NCBI RefSeq assembly: GCF_024448695.1
Contig: NZ_JAMOHY010000021.1
Location: 1 to 52,796 of the forward strand
Length of the DNA stretch: 52,796 nt
Direction of reading: 5' to 3'
From: Stutzerimonas stutzeri
GTDB taxonomy: Bacteria; Pseudomonadota; Gammaproteobacteria; Pseudomonadales; Pseudomonadaceae
A program made the translations under genes and the position numbers. Below are positions 37,445 through 47,093 of this stretch, in pieces (positions within the stretch are counted from its first letter, which is position 1; every line of letters begins with the position of its first letter). The notes under the pieces were generated by a model. The model was not told the origin of the DNA. It ran no database searches and saw only the letters and a program-made list of their open reading frames with translations.

Positions 37445-38305
37445 TCAGGCACGCACATCGGGCAACCCCGACAGGAAATGCGGCCCCAGATAACGTTCGG
37501 GCAACTCGAACTCTTCCGGATAGTCCACCTGGACCAGATAGAGCCCATAGGGATGTGCCGTGACCCCACCCGTGCGTCGAATACGCGTCTCCAGAACCTC
37601 CCTGGCCCACTCAACCGGACGCTCACCCGCGCCAATGGTCATCAGCACGCCAGCGAAGTTGCGCACCATATGATGCAAAAAGGCGTTGGCCCGAATGTCG
37701 AGAACGATCAGCCGCCCGAACTCCAGCAATTCCAGGTGATGAATGGTCTTGATCGGCGATTTCGCCTGGCACTGGCGCGCACGGAATGCGCTGAAATCAT
37801 GGGTACCGACGAAAACTCTGGACGCCTCGCGCATGCGCTCTACATCCAGCGGACGATGGTTCCAGGTCACCTCTTCGGCCATGTGCGCCGGCCTGATCTG
37901 ATCGTTATAGATGACGTAGCGATAGCGACGGGCCATGGCGCTGAAACGCGCGTCGAAATGCTTCGGCATCTCTTTTGCCCAGGTCACGCTGATGTCGCCG
38001 GGCAAGTTCATGTTTGCGCCCATTACCCAGGCATGCATGGAGCGAGTCACCGGAGTATCGAAGTGCACGACCTGGGCACAGGCGTGGACGAGCGCATCGG
38101 TTCGTCCTGCGCAGCTCAAGGTGACTGGATGCCCCCCGGCAACCTTGCTCAGCGCCTTTTCCAGCGACAATTGGATGGAGGGAACACCCTCGCGCTGACG
38201 CTGAAAGCCACGATAACGCGAGCCTTTGTATTCGACGCCCAGGGCGATTCTGGAAATGCCAGCGGCAGCCGAGGTGGCTGCCGCTTCAGGTACTGCTTCA
38301 GTCAT
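37445..38305 (-). CDS. truA: tRNA pseudouridine(38-40) synthase
   Basis: A 286-residue enzyme that converts uridines 38-40 of the tRNA anticodon arm to pseudouridine. Catalytic Asp70 lies in CAGRTDALVHA, and RARQCQAKSP and HHMVRN segments match the family. The N-terminus has about 17 extra Ala-rich residues before the conserved start of the domain. It follows fimV by only two bases and is probably co-transcribed with it. Confidence 0.95.
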   Translation of the reverse strand: MTEAVPEAAATSAAAGISRIALGVEYKGSRYRGFQRQREGVPSIQLSLEKALSKVAGGHPVTLSCAGRTDALVHACAQVVHFDTPVTRSMHAWVMGANMNLPGDISVTWAKEMPKHFDARFSAMARRYRYVIYNDQIRPAHMAEEVTWNHRPLDVERMREASRVFVGTHDFSAFRARQCQAKSPIKTIHHLELLEFGRLIVLDIRANAFLHHMVRNFAGVLMTIGAGERPVEWAREVLETRIRRTGGVTAHPYGLYLVQVDYPEEFELPERYLGPHFLSGLPDVRA

Positions 38306-38307
38306 GA

Positions 38308-41061
38308 TCAGGCGAGTTTGGCGAGCATCTCGCGCGCCTCCTGTTGTTGCGTGTCGCTGCCCTCAGCCATCACCTCGTCAAGAATATCGCGCGCGCCTTC
38401 GGCATCACCCATATCGATATAGGCGCGAGCCAGATCCAGCTTGGTAGTGGTTTCGTCGGTTTCAGCGAAGAAGTCGAAATCGTCATCGCCCATTTCATCA
38501 GGCAACTCGGTCGCGGACTCAGTTGCCGGATTTACCGGGGTCGATTCGATATTGAATGCAGGCTGCTCAAGCGGCTCTTCCAGGTCACTCGAGATATCAC
38601 CAAGCTCGGCCTCAATATCATCAAGCTCGGCAACGAAGGTTTCCGGCTGCGCATCTTCGCTCGGCTCATCATCCAGCGAAAGATCAAACTCATCGGGCAT
38701 ATTTTCGGGGTGATCGAGCTCAGGAAGATCGAACCCCAGGGACTCGACTGGCTCCGACGCAACCGGAGCAGGCTCGATGACCGGATCATCCAGACTGAAA
38801 TCGCTCTCCGCTGCAGTCGGCAGCTCCTCATCCAGCTCCAGCGAGAAACTGGCCAGCTCGTCTGCAAGGGAAGTCTCACTGGCGGGACTGGAAAGCTCGT
38901 CCAGATCAAAGGAGAAATCGTCCGCTGCCTCTTCGCTTGCCGCAACCTCAAGCTTCAACTCATCGAAATCAAGCTCGTCCAGCTCGTCCAGCTTCTCGTC
39001 GCCGGCCTCAACCACTGGCGCAATCGGCGCTGCAAAATCATCGCTGAGTTCCAGATCATCCAGGCTCAGGTCAAAAGAATCATCAAGGTCCTGACCCGCG
39101 ACTGGCGCAGGCTCATCAAGCTCAAGATCATCCAGATTGAAGCTGTCGAAATCGGTGCCAGTTGCGGCTGCCGCCACACCTGCCGCCGCCGCAAAACCCA
39201 TCGCCGGATAGCGCGCCTTCAGCTGATCAATGCTTGCAGAAGAGCCGCCGATATCGCGCAATTCCGCTTCCTGCCGCGAGAATGCATCGCGATCACCAAG
39301 TTCTGCGTAGACTTCCATCAGCTTCAGTCGCAGATCGCTGCGCTGCGGCTCATCGTTCAGCGCGTTCTGCAGAAGGTCTGCAGCCTGATTGAAGCGACCG
39401 TAGGCAATGTAGATATCCGCCTCGGCGATCGGGTCATTGGCCATGCCAGCAATGGAATCCATCGCATCATCGGCAGGCACCGCCATCTGATCGGCAACTT
39501 CGAGGTCGGCAACGGCAAGGGCCGGCTTGTCTACAAAAAGGTTATCCGGCTCACTCTCGGCGAGCAGGCTCTCCTGGAGCTCGGCTTCCTTCATGGCGTT
39601 ACGGCGCGACAGAGCCATCAAACCGACCAGCAAGAGCAGCAGGGCACTTCCGCCCAGCGCAGCAAGCAGCATCGGATTGGCCATCAACTGCTGGATATAA
39701 CTGTCTGCAACCGGCTCTGCCGGAGGGGTGACGGGGGCGACTGGTGCTGGCGCAGCGACAGGGGCCGGTGCAGGCTTGGCGGCTGGCTCGGGCTCTGCCG
39801 CAGGTGGAGTAGCGCCAGCTTCTTCGGGCTCAACGCCTTCAGGCTCGACTGCTGCGCCCTCTGCCGAGGCTGTACCGACCTCTTCGGCTGCATCGGGCGC
39901 AACATCAACCGGCGTGGCAGCTTCAGCGCCGGGCGCGGCACCTTCGGCCAGTTGCGCCTGCAATTTGGCAAGCTGATCGTCCTTGAGCTGCATCAGCCGT
40001 TGCAATTTTTCCAGCTGCCCTTCGAGATCACTCAAACGATCTTTCAGGTCCAGGTTCTCGCGACGACTGGAATCGAGGCTCTCCTCTGCTCCAGCGAGTC
40101 GATCTCGCAGCGCCCTTGCATCGTCTGCGGTACCGGTATCACTCCCGGTTGTCGACCTGCCGGTTTCTGGCGCAACAAGACGCAGACTGTCCCCCGTCTC
40201 ACTGCGCGACGGCGCCGCGCCCGCTGCGCTGCGTTGCCTGGCATCAAGCTGACGCTCACTGGCGGCAGGCTGAGCGCGGCCCTGTCGCCAGCTGGCATTC
40301 TGTTGAGCGACCTGCTCTACAGCTTCCGTCTGGGAACGATTGGTAATCTGCTCGGCACTGGGCAGGCGCAACACCTGGCCATTCTTCATCCGATTGATAT
40401 TGCCGCCGATGAATGCGTCCGGATTCAGATCCTGAATGGCCAGCATGGCCTGATGAACCGTACCGCCCTGCCGCGTACGTTCGGCTATTTCCCAAAGCGT
40501 GTCATTCGGAGTGACTTTGTACTCATTGCCGGCCTGCGAGGAAGCACTGGCCGAACGGGCTGGAGTTGTCTGAGGCGCCGCACGCGGCGGCACAGCTGGC
40601 CGGGCAACAGGTGCAGCAGTAGGCAGCTGAGGCGCGACGGCTGCAGCTGTTTCCGGAGAATAAAGCGGCGGATCGAGCAGCAGCGTGTATTCGCGCAGCA
40701 GGCGACCACTCGGCCAGAGAACCTCAACGAGAAAATTCAGATAGGGCTCGCGAACCGGCTTGCTCGATGAAACCTGAATGACGTTCTTGCCATCCGGGCG
40801 CAAAACAGGGGTAAAAGTCAGGTCGGTCAGGAAATACGGACGATCAAGGCCCGCCCGATTGAAGTCCTCGACGGATGCCAGCCCTGGAATTACCTCGCCT
40901 GGGGCCAGAGCTTTCGCGTCCAGCAGCTCGATTTCAGCGACCAAGGGTTGGTTCAGCGCCGACTTCAGCGTGACCTCTCCCACTCCCAGCGCATATGCCA
41001 TTTCGGATGTCAGAGCGGTAGCAGCCGCGATTGCCAGCACCAGATTGCGAACCCGAACCAT
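38308..41061 (-). CDS. fimV: Motility hub protein FimV
   Basis: A 917-residue inner-membrane protein that, in P. aeruginosa, supports type IV pilus assembly and twitching and localises to cell poles. It has a signal peptide (about 1-24), a conserved N-terminal periplasmic domain and a LysM peptidoglycan-binding domain (about 181-233). A coiled-coil segment, one membrane helix (about 470-495), a very acidic cytoplasmic region and the C-terminal FimV/TPR-like domain (TKLDLARAYIDMGDAEGARD) follow. The start at MVRVRNLVLAI gives the expected signal peptide; the 43-residue longer frame is rejected. Length is close to the P. aeruginosa protein. Confidence 0.95.
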   Translation of the reverse strand: MVRVRNLVLAIAAATALTSEMAYALGVGEVTLKSALNQPLVAEIELLDAKALAPGEVIPGLASVEDFNRAGLDRPYFLTDLTFTPVLRPDGKNVIQVSSSKPVREPYLNFLVEVLWPSGRLLREYTLLLDPPLYSPETAAAVAPQLPTAAPVARPAVPPRAAPQTTPARSASASSQAGNEYKVTPNDTLWEIAERTRQGGTVHQAMLAIQDLNPDAFIGGNINRMKNGQVLRLPSAEQITNRSQTEAVEQVAQQNASWRQGRAQPAASERQLDARQRSAAGAAPSRSETGDSLRLVAPETGRSTTGSDTGTADDARALRDRLAGAEESLDSSRRENLDLKDRLSDLEGQLEKLQRLMQLKDDQLAKLQAQLAEGAAPGAEAATPVDVAPDAAEEVGTASAEGAAVEPEGVEPEEAGATPPAAEPEPAAKPAPAPVAAPAPVAPVTPPAEPVADSYIQQLMANPMLLAALGGSALLLLLVGLMALSRRNAMKEAELQESLLAESEPDNLFVDKPALAVADLEVADQMAVPADDAMDSIAGMANDPIAEADIYIAYGRFNQAADLLQNALNDEPQRSDLRLKLMEVYAELGDRDAFSRQEAELRDIGGSSASIDQLKARYPAMGFAAAAGVAAAATGTDFDSFNLDDLELDEPAPVAGQDLDDSFDLSLDDLELSDDFAAPIAPVVEAGDEKLDELDELDFDELKLEVAASEEAADDFSFDLDELSSPASETSLADELASFSLELDEELPTAAESDFSLDDPVIEPAPVASEPVESLGFDLPELDHPENMPDEFDLSLDDEPSEDAQPETFVAELDDIEAELGDISSDLEEPLEQPAFNIESTPVNPATESATELPDEMGDDDFDFFAETDETTTKLDLARAYIDMGDAEGARDILDEVMAEGSDTQQQEAREMLAKLA

Positions 41062-41438
41062 TATGTAATCCCTTGTTTTGCTATCTCGGACTTTCGAGAG
41101 GGTCTTGTAATCACTGCCGGGGACAGTTCCCCGCCAGCAACAAGCCTGAACAGTGTCGTCAGCTAGAAAATTTCTTCGAATTTCCGGCAAGTATCTTTTA
41201 CAGATAGTGTTTTATCAACAACTGCCCGGACTGCACGACGTTGCCCGCTGCGCCTTTTGCCACGTTATCAGACACAATCCACAAATTGAGTTTAGGTTTG
41301 GGGCAACCGCTGAAAAGGCATTGACCCATGCGCGATGGCATTCTGCCCGAAGACTTCGCAAAACTATTGATCCGCTTCACACATGAAAAAAAAGCGCCGC
41401 GGCAAAGCCAGGGCGCTTTATCTGTTAGCCAGTGATGT
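41062..41438. other. Intergenic region fimV / asd
   Basis: A 377-base region with the fimV promoter and the asd terminator. In P. aeruginosa a second asd-like gene sits here; no trace of one is readable in this window. No small gene with a credible ribosome site was found. Confidence 0.5.
41386..41419 (-). terminator. asd terminator
   Basis: On the minus strand AAAGCGCC and GGCGCTTT pair across a 13-base loop and are followed by a run of T (complement of 41386-41393). It lies about 20 bases past the asd stop. Confidence 0.8.
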
Positions 41439-42551
41439 TTATCGCTCTAGCAGAATGCGCAACATGCGGCGCAGCGGTTCGGCTGCTCCCCAAAGCAGCT
41501 GATCACCCACGGTGAAGGCACCCAGATAATGCGAGCCCATGTTGAGCTTGCGCAGACGCCCCACCGGCACGCTCAGGGTACCGGTCACGGCAGTCGGACT
41601 CAGTTCCTGCATGCTGGCATCACGATGATTCGGTACCAGCTTGACCCATGGATTGTGCTGGCTGATCAACCCCTCAATATCGGAGATCGGCACATCCTTG
41701 TTCAGCTTGATGGTCAGCGCCTGGCTATGGCAGCGCATGGCACCGACGCGCACGCAGATGCCATCGACCGGAATCGGGCTTTTGAAACGACCCAGAATTT
41801 TGTTGGTCTCTGCCTGTGCCTTCCACTCTTCACGGCTCTGCCCGTTGGGCAGCTCCTTGTCGATATAGGGGATCAAACTGCCGGCCAGCGGCACGCCAAA
41901 ATTGTCCACCGGGAAGGTTTCTGAACGTTGGCACTCGGCAACCTTGCGATCGATCTCCAGAATTGCACTGGCCGGATCGGCCAGCTCGTCGGCCACCGCC
42001 GTGTTGATGGCGCCCATTTGCTTGATCAGCTCGCGCATGTTCTGCGCACCGGCGCCGGATGCCGCCTGGTAGGTCATGGCGCTCATCCACTCCACCAAGC
42101 CGTTCTCGAACAGACCGCCCAGCCCCATCAGCATCAGACTGACGGTGCAATTGCCACCGATGTAGTTCTTGGTCCCGGCATCCAGTTGCTGGTCGATCAC
42201 GCGACGGTTGACCGGATCGAGCACGATAACGGCATCATCCTGCATGCGCAGGGAAGACGCTGCGTCGATCCAGTAGCCCTGCCAGCCGGCTTCACGCAGC
42301 TTCGGGAAGACTTCATTGGTGTAGTCGCCACCCTGGCAGGTCAGGATCACGTCGAGGCCTTTCAGCTCGTCGATGCTGTAGGCGTCCTTCAGCGCAGCGG
42401 TTTCCTTGCCAATATCGGGGCCCTGGCCACCGACATTGGAAGTGGTGAAGAACACGGGCTCGATCAGGTCGAAATCCCGCTCTTCCAGCATCCGCTGCAT
42501 GAGCACGGAACCGACCATACCGCGCCAACCGATCAGACCTACACGTTTCAT
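41439..42551 (-). CDS. asd: Aspartate-semialdehyde dehydrogenase
   Basis: A 370-residue NADP-dependent enzyme that reduces aspartyl phosphate to the semialdehyde, the branch point to lysine, threonine, methionine and diaminopimelate. The nucleotide-binding [10 protein letters not shown] is at the N-terminus, and catalytic Cys135 lies in [10 protein letters not shown], the same number as in E. coli. It lies downstream of leuB, separated by an intrinsic terminator. Confidence 0.97.
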   Translation of the reverse strand: MKRVGLIGWRGMVGSVLMQRMLEERDFDLIEPVFFTTSNVGGQGPDIGKETAALKDAYSIDELKGLDVILTCQGGDYTNEVFPKLREAGWQGYWIDAASSLRMQDDAVIVLDPVNRRVIDQQLDAGTKNYIGGNCTVSLMLMGLGGLFENGLVEWMSAMTYQAASGAGAQNMRELIKQMGAINTAVADELADPASAILEIDRKVAECQRSETFPVDNFGVPLAGSLIPYIDKELPNGQSREEWKAQAETNKILGRFKSPIPVDGICVRVGAMRCHSQALTIKLNKDVPISDIEGLISQHNPWVKLVPNHRDASMQELSPTAVTGTLSVPVGRLRKLNMGSHYLGAFTVGDQLLWGAAEPLRRMLRILLER

Positions 42552-42565
42552 CGCAACTACACCTA

Positions 42566-42600
42566 TAGAAAAAGTGGCCCGCGCAGATTAAGGCGGGCCA
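42566..42600 (-). terminator. leuB terminator
   Basis: On the minus strand TGGCCCGC pairs with GCGGGCCA (42575-42600) and is followed by CTTTTTCT. It lies just after the leuB stop and before asd, so asd probably has its own promoter or depends on read-through. Confidence 0.85.
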
Positions 42601-42605
42601 GAAGA

Positions 42606-43688
42606 TTACAACTTCGCGAGGGCCGCGACTACTGCATCACCCATCGCCTGAGTGCCGACTTTGTTACAACCTTCGGACCAGATGTCTCCGGTACGCAGGC
42701 CTTGATCAAGCACATCGCTGACCGCTTGCTCGATGGCATCGGCCGCTGTCACTTGGTTGAAGCTGTAACGCAGCATCATCGACACGGAGAGGATGGTGGC
42801 CAACGGATTGGCGATGCCCTTGCCGGCAATATCCGGTGCTGAACCGTGACACGGCTCGTACATGCCCTTGTTGTTGGCATCCAGCGAAGCAGACGGCAGC
42901 ATGCCGATGGAGCCGGTCAGCATGGACGCCTCATCCGACAGGATGTCGCCAAACATGTTGTCGGTGACCATCACATCGAACTGCTTGGGTGCACGGACCA
43001 GCTGCATGGCAGCGTTATCAACGTACATATGCGACAGCTCGACCTCGGGGTAGTCCTTGGCGACTTCTTCGACCACTGCGCGCCACAGCTGGCTGGAAGC
43101 CAGCACGTTGGCCTTGTCCACCGAGCAGAGCTTCTTGTTGCGCACCATGGCCATGTCAAAGCCAACCCTGGCGATGCGCCGGATCTCGCTTTCGCTGTAC
43201 GGCAGCGTGTCGTAGGCCATGCGCTCGCCATTTTCCAACACTTTGCTTTCGCGCGGCTGGCCGAAATAGATGCCACCGGTCAACTCACGCACGATGAGGA
43301 TATCCAGACCGGAAACGATTTCCGGCTTCAGACTCGACGCCTCGGCCAGCTGCGGATACAGCAACGCCGGACGCAGGTTGCCGAACAGACCCAGCTGCGA
43401 ACGGATTTTCAACAGACCACGCTCGGGGCGAATAGCTGGATCGATGGTGTCCCATTTCGGCCCGCCGACGGCACCCAGCAGGATGGCATCGGCGGCACGC
43501 GCGCGCTCCAGGGTTTCGTCAGCCAGCGGCACGCCGTATTTGTCGATGGCCGCACCGCCCAGCTCGTCATAGCTCAGCTCGAAGCCCAGTGCGTACTTCT
43601 CATTGGCCAACTGCAGCACCTTGACCGCCTCGGACATGATTTCCGGACCGATGCCATCGCCGGGCAATACCAGAATCTGCTTACTCAT
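42606..43688 (-). CDS. leuB: 3-isopropylmalate dehydrogenase
   Basis: A 360-residue NAD-dependent enzyme that oxidises and decarboxylates 3-isopropylmalate in leucine synthesis. The start [17 protein letters not shown] is typical, and the active-site [12 protein letters not shown] and [14 protein letters not shown] motifs are present. A 33-codon longer frame reads into the repeat element upstream and is rejected. It lies 99 bases after leuD, with two repeat palindromes between them. Confidence 0.97.
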   Translation of the reverse strand: MSKQILVLPGDGIGPEIMSEAVKVLQLANEKYALGFELSYDELGGAAIDKYGVPLADETLERARAADAILLGAVGGPKWDTIDPAIRPERGLLKIRSQLGLFGNLRPALLYPQLAEASSLKPEIVSGLDILIVRELTGGIYFGQPRESKVLENGERMAYDTLPYSESEIRRIARVGFDMAMVRNKKLCSVDKANVLASSQLWRAVVEEVAKDYPEVELSHMYVDNAAMQLVRAPKQFDVMVTDNMFGDILSDEASMLTGSIGMLPSASLDANNKGMYEPCHGSAPDIAGKGIANPLATILSVSMMLRYSFNQVTAADAIEQAVSDVLDQGLRTGDIWSEGCNKVGTQAMGDAVVAALAKL

Positions 43689-43705
43689 TGCATCCCTCGA
43701 TTTTT

Positions 43706-43778
43706 CGTAGGGTGGATGACGTTTTTCATCCACCGAAAATTCTGCAAGCTGGATGGATGAAACGTCATCCACCCTACC
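43706..43778. repeat. Pair of REP-like palindromes, GTAGGGTGGATGA type
   Basis: CGTAGGGTGGATGACG...TCATCCACC (43706-43734) and GGATGGATGAAACGTCATCC plus ACCCTACC (43751-43778) form two facing units of the GTAGGGTGG family. They sit between leuD and leuB and may tune the downstream gene's expression. Confidence 0.7.
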
Positions 43779-43787
43779 CTCATCCAT

Positions 43788-44435
43788 TTATTTGATTGCA
43801 CCGAACAGCCAGGGCTGGTGCTGACGGTGTTTTTCCTCGAACGCACGGATCTCTTCGGCGTTCTGCAGCGTCAGGCCAATATCATCCAGGCCATTAAGCA
43901 GGCAATGCTTGCGGAAGGCATCGACTTCGAAACTGTACTGTTTGCCATCCGGGCGGGTAACGGTCTGGGCAGCGAGATCAACAGTAAGCTGGTAGCCCCC
44001 GGTCGCCTCGGCCTGCTCGAACAGCTCATCCATTTCGGACTCGCTCAGGATGATTGGCAGCAGCCCGTTCTTGAAGCTGTTGTTGTAGAAAATATCGGCG
44101 AAACTCGGCGCGATGATCGCACGGAAGCCGTATTCCTCCAGCGCCCAGGGCGCATGCTCACGGGACGAGCCGCAGCCGAAATTCTCGCGCGCCAGCAGCA
44201 CGCTGGAGCCCTGATAGCGCGGGAAGTTCAGCACGAAGTCCTTGTTTACCGGGCGCTGTGAGCAATCCTGGTTCGGCTGACCAACATCCAGATAGCGCCA
44301 CTCATCGAACAAATTCGGGCCGAAGCCGGTGCGCTTGATGGACTTGAGAAACTGCTTGGGAATGATCTGGTCGGTGTCGACGTTGGCGCGATCCAGCGGG
44401 CAAACCAGGCCGGTGTGTTGGGTAAATGCTTTCAT
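43788..44435 (-). CDS. leuD: 3-isopropylmalate dehydratase small subunit
   Basis: The 215-residue small subunit of isopropylmalate isomerase. It contains the expected [17 protein letters not shown] start region and the [16 protein letters not shown] motif. With LeuC it interconverts 2- and 3-isopropylmalate. AGGAG precedes the ATG. Eleven bases separate it from leuC, so the two are an operon. Confidence 0.97.
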   Translation of the reverse strand: MKAFTQHTGLVCPLDRANVDTDQIIPKQFLKSIKRTGFGPNLFDEWRYLDVGQPNQDCSQRPVNKDFVLNFPRYQGSSVLLARENFGCGSSREHAPWALEEYGFRAIIAPSFADIFYNNSFKNGLLPIILSESEMDELFEQAEATGGYQLTVDLAAQTVTRPDGKQYSFEVDAFRKHCLLNGLDDIGLTLQNAEEIRAFEEKHRQHQPWLFGAIK

Positions 44436-44446
44436 GCTGTTGCTCC

Positions 44447-45874
44447 TCAGGCCTGGATCAGTTCGCGAACGTCGATGAAACGACCGGTCACCGCTGCAGC
44501 CGCAGCCATGGCCGGGCTGACCAGGTGAGTACGCCCACCGGCGCCCTGGCGACCCTCGAAGTTGCGGTTGGAGGTCGAGGCGCAGTGCTCGCCGCTACCG
44601 AGCTTGTCTGGGTTCATCGCCAGGCACATGGAGCAGCCCGGCTCGCGCCATTCGAAGCCGGCTTCGACGAAGATCTTGTCCAGCCCTTCAGCCTCAGCCT
44701 GCTGCTTCACCAAACCGGAGCCAGGCACCACCATGGCCTGCTTGACGTTCGCTGCAACCTTGCGGCCCTTGGCGACTTCAGCCGCCGCGCGCAGATCCTC
44801 GATCCGCGAGTTGGTGCAGGAACCGATAAATACGCGATCCAGCTTGATCTCGGTGATCGGCTGGTTGGCTGCCAGCCCCATGTACTTCAGCGCACGGACG
44901 ATGGAATCACGTTTGACCGGATCGGTTTCTGCAGCCGGGTCCGGCACGTTCTGATCGACAGCCAATACCATTTCCGGCGACGTGCCCCAGCTGACCTGCG
45001 GCTTGATGTCTTCGGCCTTCAACTCGATGACGGTGTCGAAGATCGCATCATCGTCGGAAACCAGGTCTTTCCAGGCTTCCACTGCGGTTTGCCAGTCAGC
45101 CCCCTTCGGGGCATAAGGACGACCTTCGACATAAGCGATGGTCTTCTCGTCACAGGCCACCATGCCCACGCGGGCTCCGGCTTCGATGGACATGTTGCAG
45201 ATGGTCATGCGCCCTTCCATGGACAGATCGCGGATGGCGCTGCCGGCGAATTCCAGGGCATGGCCGTTACCGCCGGCGGTGCCGATCTTGCCGATCACGG
45301 CGAGCACGATGTCCTTGGCGGTGACGCCGAACGGCAGCTTGCCTTCGACGCGCACCTGCATGTTCTTCATCTTCTTGGCCACCAGGCACTGAGTGGCGAG
45401 CACATGCTCGACCTCGGAGGTGCCGATGCCGTGAGCCAGCGCACCGAAGGCGCCGTGGGTAGACGTATGCGAATCACCGCAGACCACGGTCATACCGGGC
45501 AATGTGGCGCCCTGCTCCGGGCCGATGACGTGGACGATGCCCTGACGGATATCGTTCATCTTGAATTCGAGAATGCCGAACTCGTCGCAGTTTTCGTCAA
45601 GGGTCTGCACCTGAATGCGTGAGACTTCGTCGGCGATGGCTTCCAGACCACCCTGTCGCTCCCCCTTGGTGGTCGGTACGTTGTGATCCGGGGTGGCGAT
45701 ATTGGCGTCGATGCGCCACGGTTTGCGATTGGCCAGGCGCAGCCCTTCAAAGGCCTGCGGCGAAGTCACCTCATGGAGGATATGGCGGTCGATGTAGATC
45801 AGCGACGAACCATCATCGCGGCGCTTCACTTCGTGCATTTCCCAGAGCTTGTCGTAGAGCGTTTTGCCGGCCAT
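44447..45874 (-). CDS. leuC: 3-isopropylmalate dehydratase large subunit
   Basis: The 475-residue aconitase-family large subunit holds the 4Fe-4S cluster. Cluster cysteines are Cys353 (GSCTNSR) and Cys414/Cys417 ([10 protein letters not shown]). Typical start [16 protein letters not shown]. It is the first gene of leuC-leuD-leuB and is divergent from a LysR-type gene, the arrangement expected of a regulator and its target. Confidence 0.97.
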   Translation of the reverse strand: MAGKTLYDKLWEMHEVKRRDDGSSLIYIDRHILHEVTSPQAFEGLRLANRKPWRIDANIATPDHNVPTTKGERQGGLEAIADEVSRIQVQTLDENCDEFGILEFKMNDIRQGIVHVIGPEQGATLPGMTVVCGDSHTSTHGAFGALAHGIGTSEVEHVLATQCLVAKKMKNMQVRVEGKLPFGVTAKDIVLAVIGKIGTAGGNGHALEFAGSAIRDLSMEGRMTICNMSIEAGARVGMVACDEKTIAYVEGRPYAPKGADWQTAVEAWKDLVSDDDAIFDTVIELKAEDIKPQVSWGTSPEMVLAVDQNVPDPAAETDPVKRDSIVRALKYMGLAANQPITEIKLDRVFIGSCTNSRIEDLRAAAEVAKGRKVAANVKQAMVVPGSGLVKQQAEAEGLDKIFVEAGFEWREPGCSMCLAMNPDKLGSGEHCASTSNRNFEGRQGAGGRTHLVSPAMAAAAAVTGRFIDVRELIQA

Positions 45875-45982
45875 CGGACTTTCCTCATCTGCTTTCTATG
45901 CGGGGCAAATAGCCCTTTAGCTTATGGGGTGATGCTAGGGGTTTGCACCTGATTACTCAAATTCATATTTTTTATCCAATGC

Positions 45983-45997
45983 ATTCCTTTCAGGAAT
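45983..45997. promoter_or_regulatory. LysR-type dyad between leuC and lysR
   Basis: ATTCC-TTTCA-GGAAT is a perfect interrupted dyad that contains the T-N11-A pattern used by LysR regulators. It lies 108 bases before leuC and 132 bases before the LysR gene. Confidence 0.5.
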
Positions 45998-46081
45998 CGA
46001 CATGGAGTACCGTCGGATTAGGCGCTCGGTTAATCCGTCCCGCCCCGGCTGAAGCCACTTCCACAGGTTCGTGCGGGACCC

Positions 46082-46107
46082 CGTGGGAGCGACTTCAGTC
46101 GCGAAGG
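46082..46107. repeat. REP-like palindrome, GGAGCGACTTCAGTCGC type
   Basis: GTGGGAGCGACTTCAGTCGC contains the GCGACT/AGTCGC dyad and resembles the common Pseudomonas REP core. It is a single unit, 23 bases before the LysR start, between the dyad and the gene. Confidence 0.55.
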
Positions 46108-46129
46108 TTTATCAATTCGAGGAATTCTT

Positions 46130-47047
46130 ATGGATCTGGCCAACCTCACAGCCTTTATTGCCATCGCCGAGACCGGCAGTTTTTCCCTGGCCGGCGAGCG
46201 CCTGCACCTGACGCAGCCCGCCGTCAGCAAACGCCTTGCGGTACTGGAAGCGCAGCTTGGCGTGCGCCTCTTCGACCGCCTGGGTCGGGAGATCGGGCTG
46301 ACCGAAGCCGGACGCGCCCTGCTGCCCAGGGCCTACCGGATTCTCAGCGTACTGGACGATACGCGGCGCGCCTTGACCAACCTCAACGGTGACATCAGCG
46401 GTCGTCTGTGCCTGGCCACCAGCCATCACATCGGCCTGCATCGCCTGCCACCGCTGCTGCGCACCTTCACCCGCAGCTACCCCGCGGTGACGTTGGATAT
46501 CCGCTTCCTGGACTCGGAAATTGCCTATGAGGACGTGCTGCATGGTCGTGCCGAATTGGCGGTCATCACGCTCGCACCACACACCGCACCGCCGGTGCGC
46601 GCCAGCCGTGTGTGGGACGACCCGCTGGATTTCGTCGTGGCACCCGAGCATCCGCTGGCGCAGATGGACGAAGTCTCGCTTGCTGACATAGCCGGCTATC
46701 CGGCAGTTTTCCCCGGCGACAATACCTTCACTCACCATATCGCCCAGCGATTGTTCGAGCGCGAAGGATTGAAGCCGAATATCACCATGAGCACCAATTA
46801 CCTGGAGACCATCAAAATGATGGTCTCCATCGGCATCGCCTGGAGCGTACTGCCGCGCACCATGCTGGACAATCAGGTAGTACGCCTGCCGATACCCGGC
46901 GTCAGGCTTGAACGCCAGCTGGGCTATATCGTCCATACCGAACGAACGCTATCCAATGCAGCCCGAGCTTTCATGACGCTGCTCGACTCCGAACAGGATG
47001 CTTGCATATTGCCACCCGCTACGGATAACGTCGCCGAACCAGAATAA
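46130..47047 (+). CDS. LysR-family regulator next to leuC
   Basis: A 305-residue LysR-type regulator. The N-terminal helix-turn-helix (about 1-60; LHLTQPAVSKRLAVLEAQLG) is followed by a substrate-binding co-inducer domain. GAGG lies nine bases before the ATG. Divergent from leuCD, it is the likely regulator of leucine synthesis (inference from position). It is followed by the GGDEF-EAL gene 46 bases later. Confidence 0.93.
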   Translation: MDLANLTAFIAIAETGSFSLAGERLHLTQPAVSKRLAVLEAQLGVRLFDRLGREIGLTEAGRALLPRAYRILSVLDDTRRALTNLNGDISGRLCLATSHHIGLHRLPPLLRTFTRSYPAVTLDIRFLDSEIAYEDVLHGRAELAVITLAPHTAPPVRASRVWDDPLDFVVAPEHPLAQMDEVSLADIAGYPAVFPGDNTFTHHIAQRLFEREGLKPNITMSTNYLETIKMMVSIGIAWSVLPRTMLDNQVVRLPIPGVRLERQLGYIVHTERTLSNAARAFMTLLDSEQDACILPPATDNVAEPE

Positions 47048-47093
47048 TTATGGCGCATGGCCACTTCACCGCCGTGACCCGCCGGGGTGGCAC

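Noticed and set aside
38344..40770. An 808-codon open frame antisense to fimV
   Set aside because: It mirrors the skewed codon use of the acidic FimV region and has no recognisable domains.
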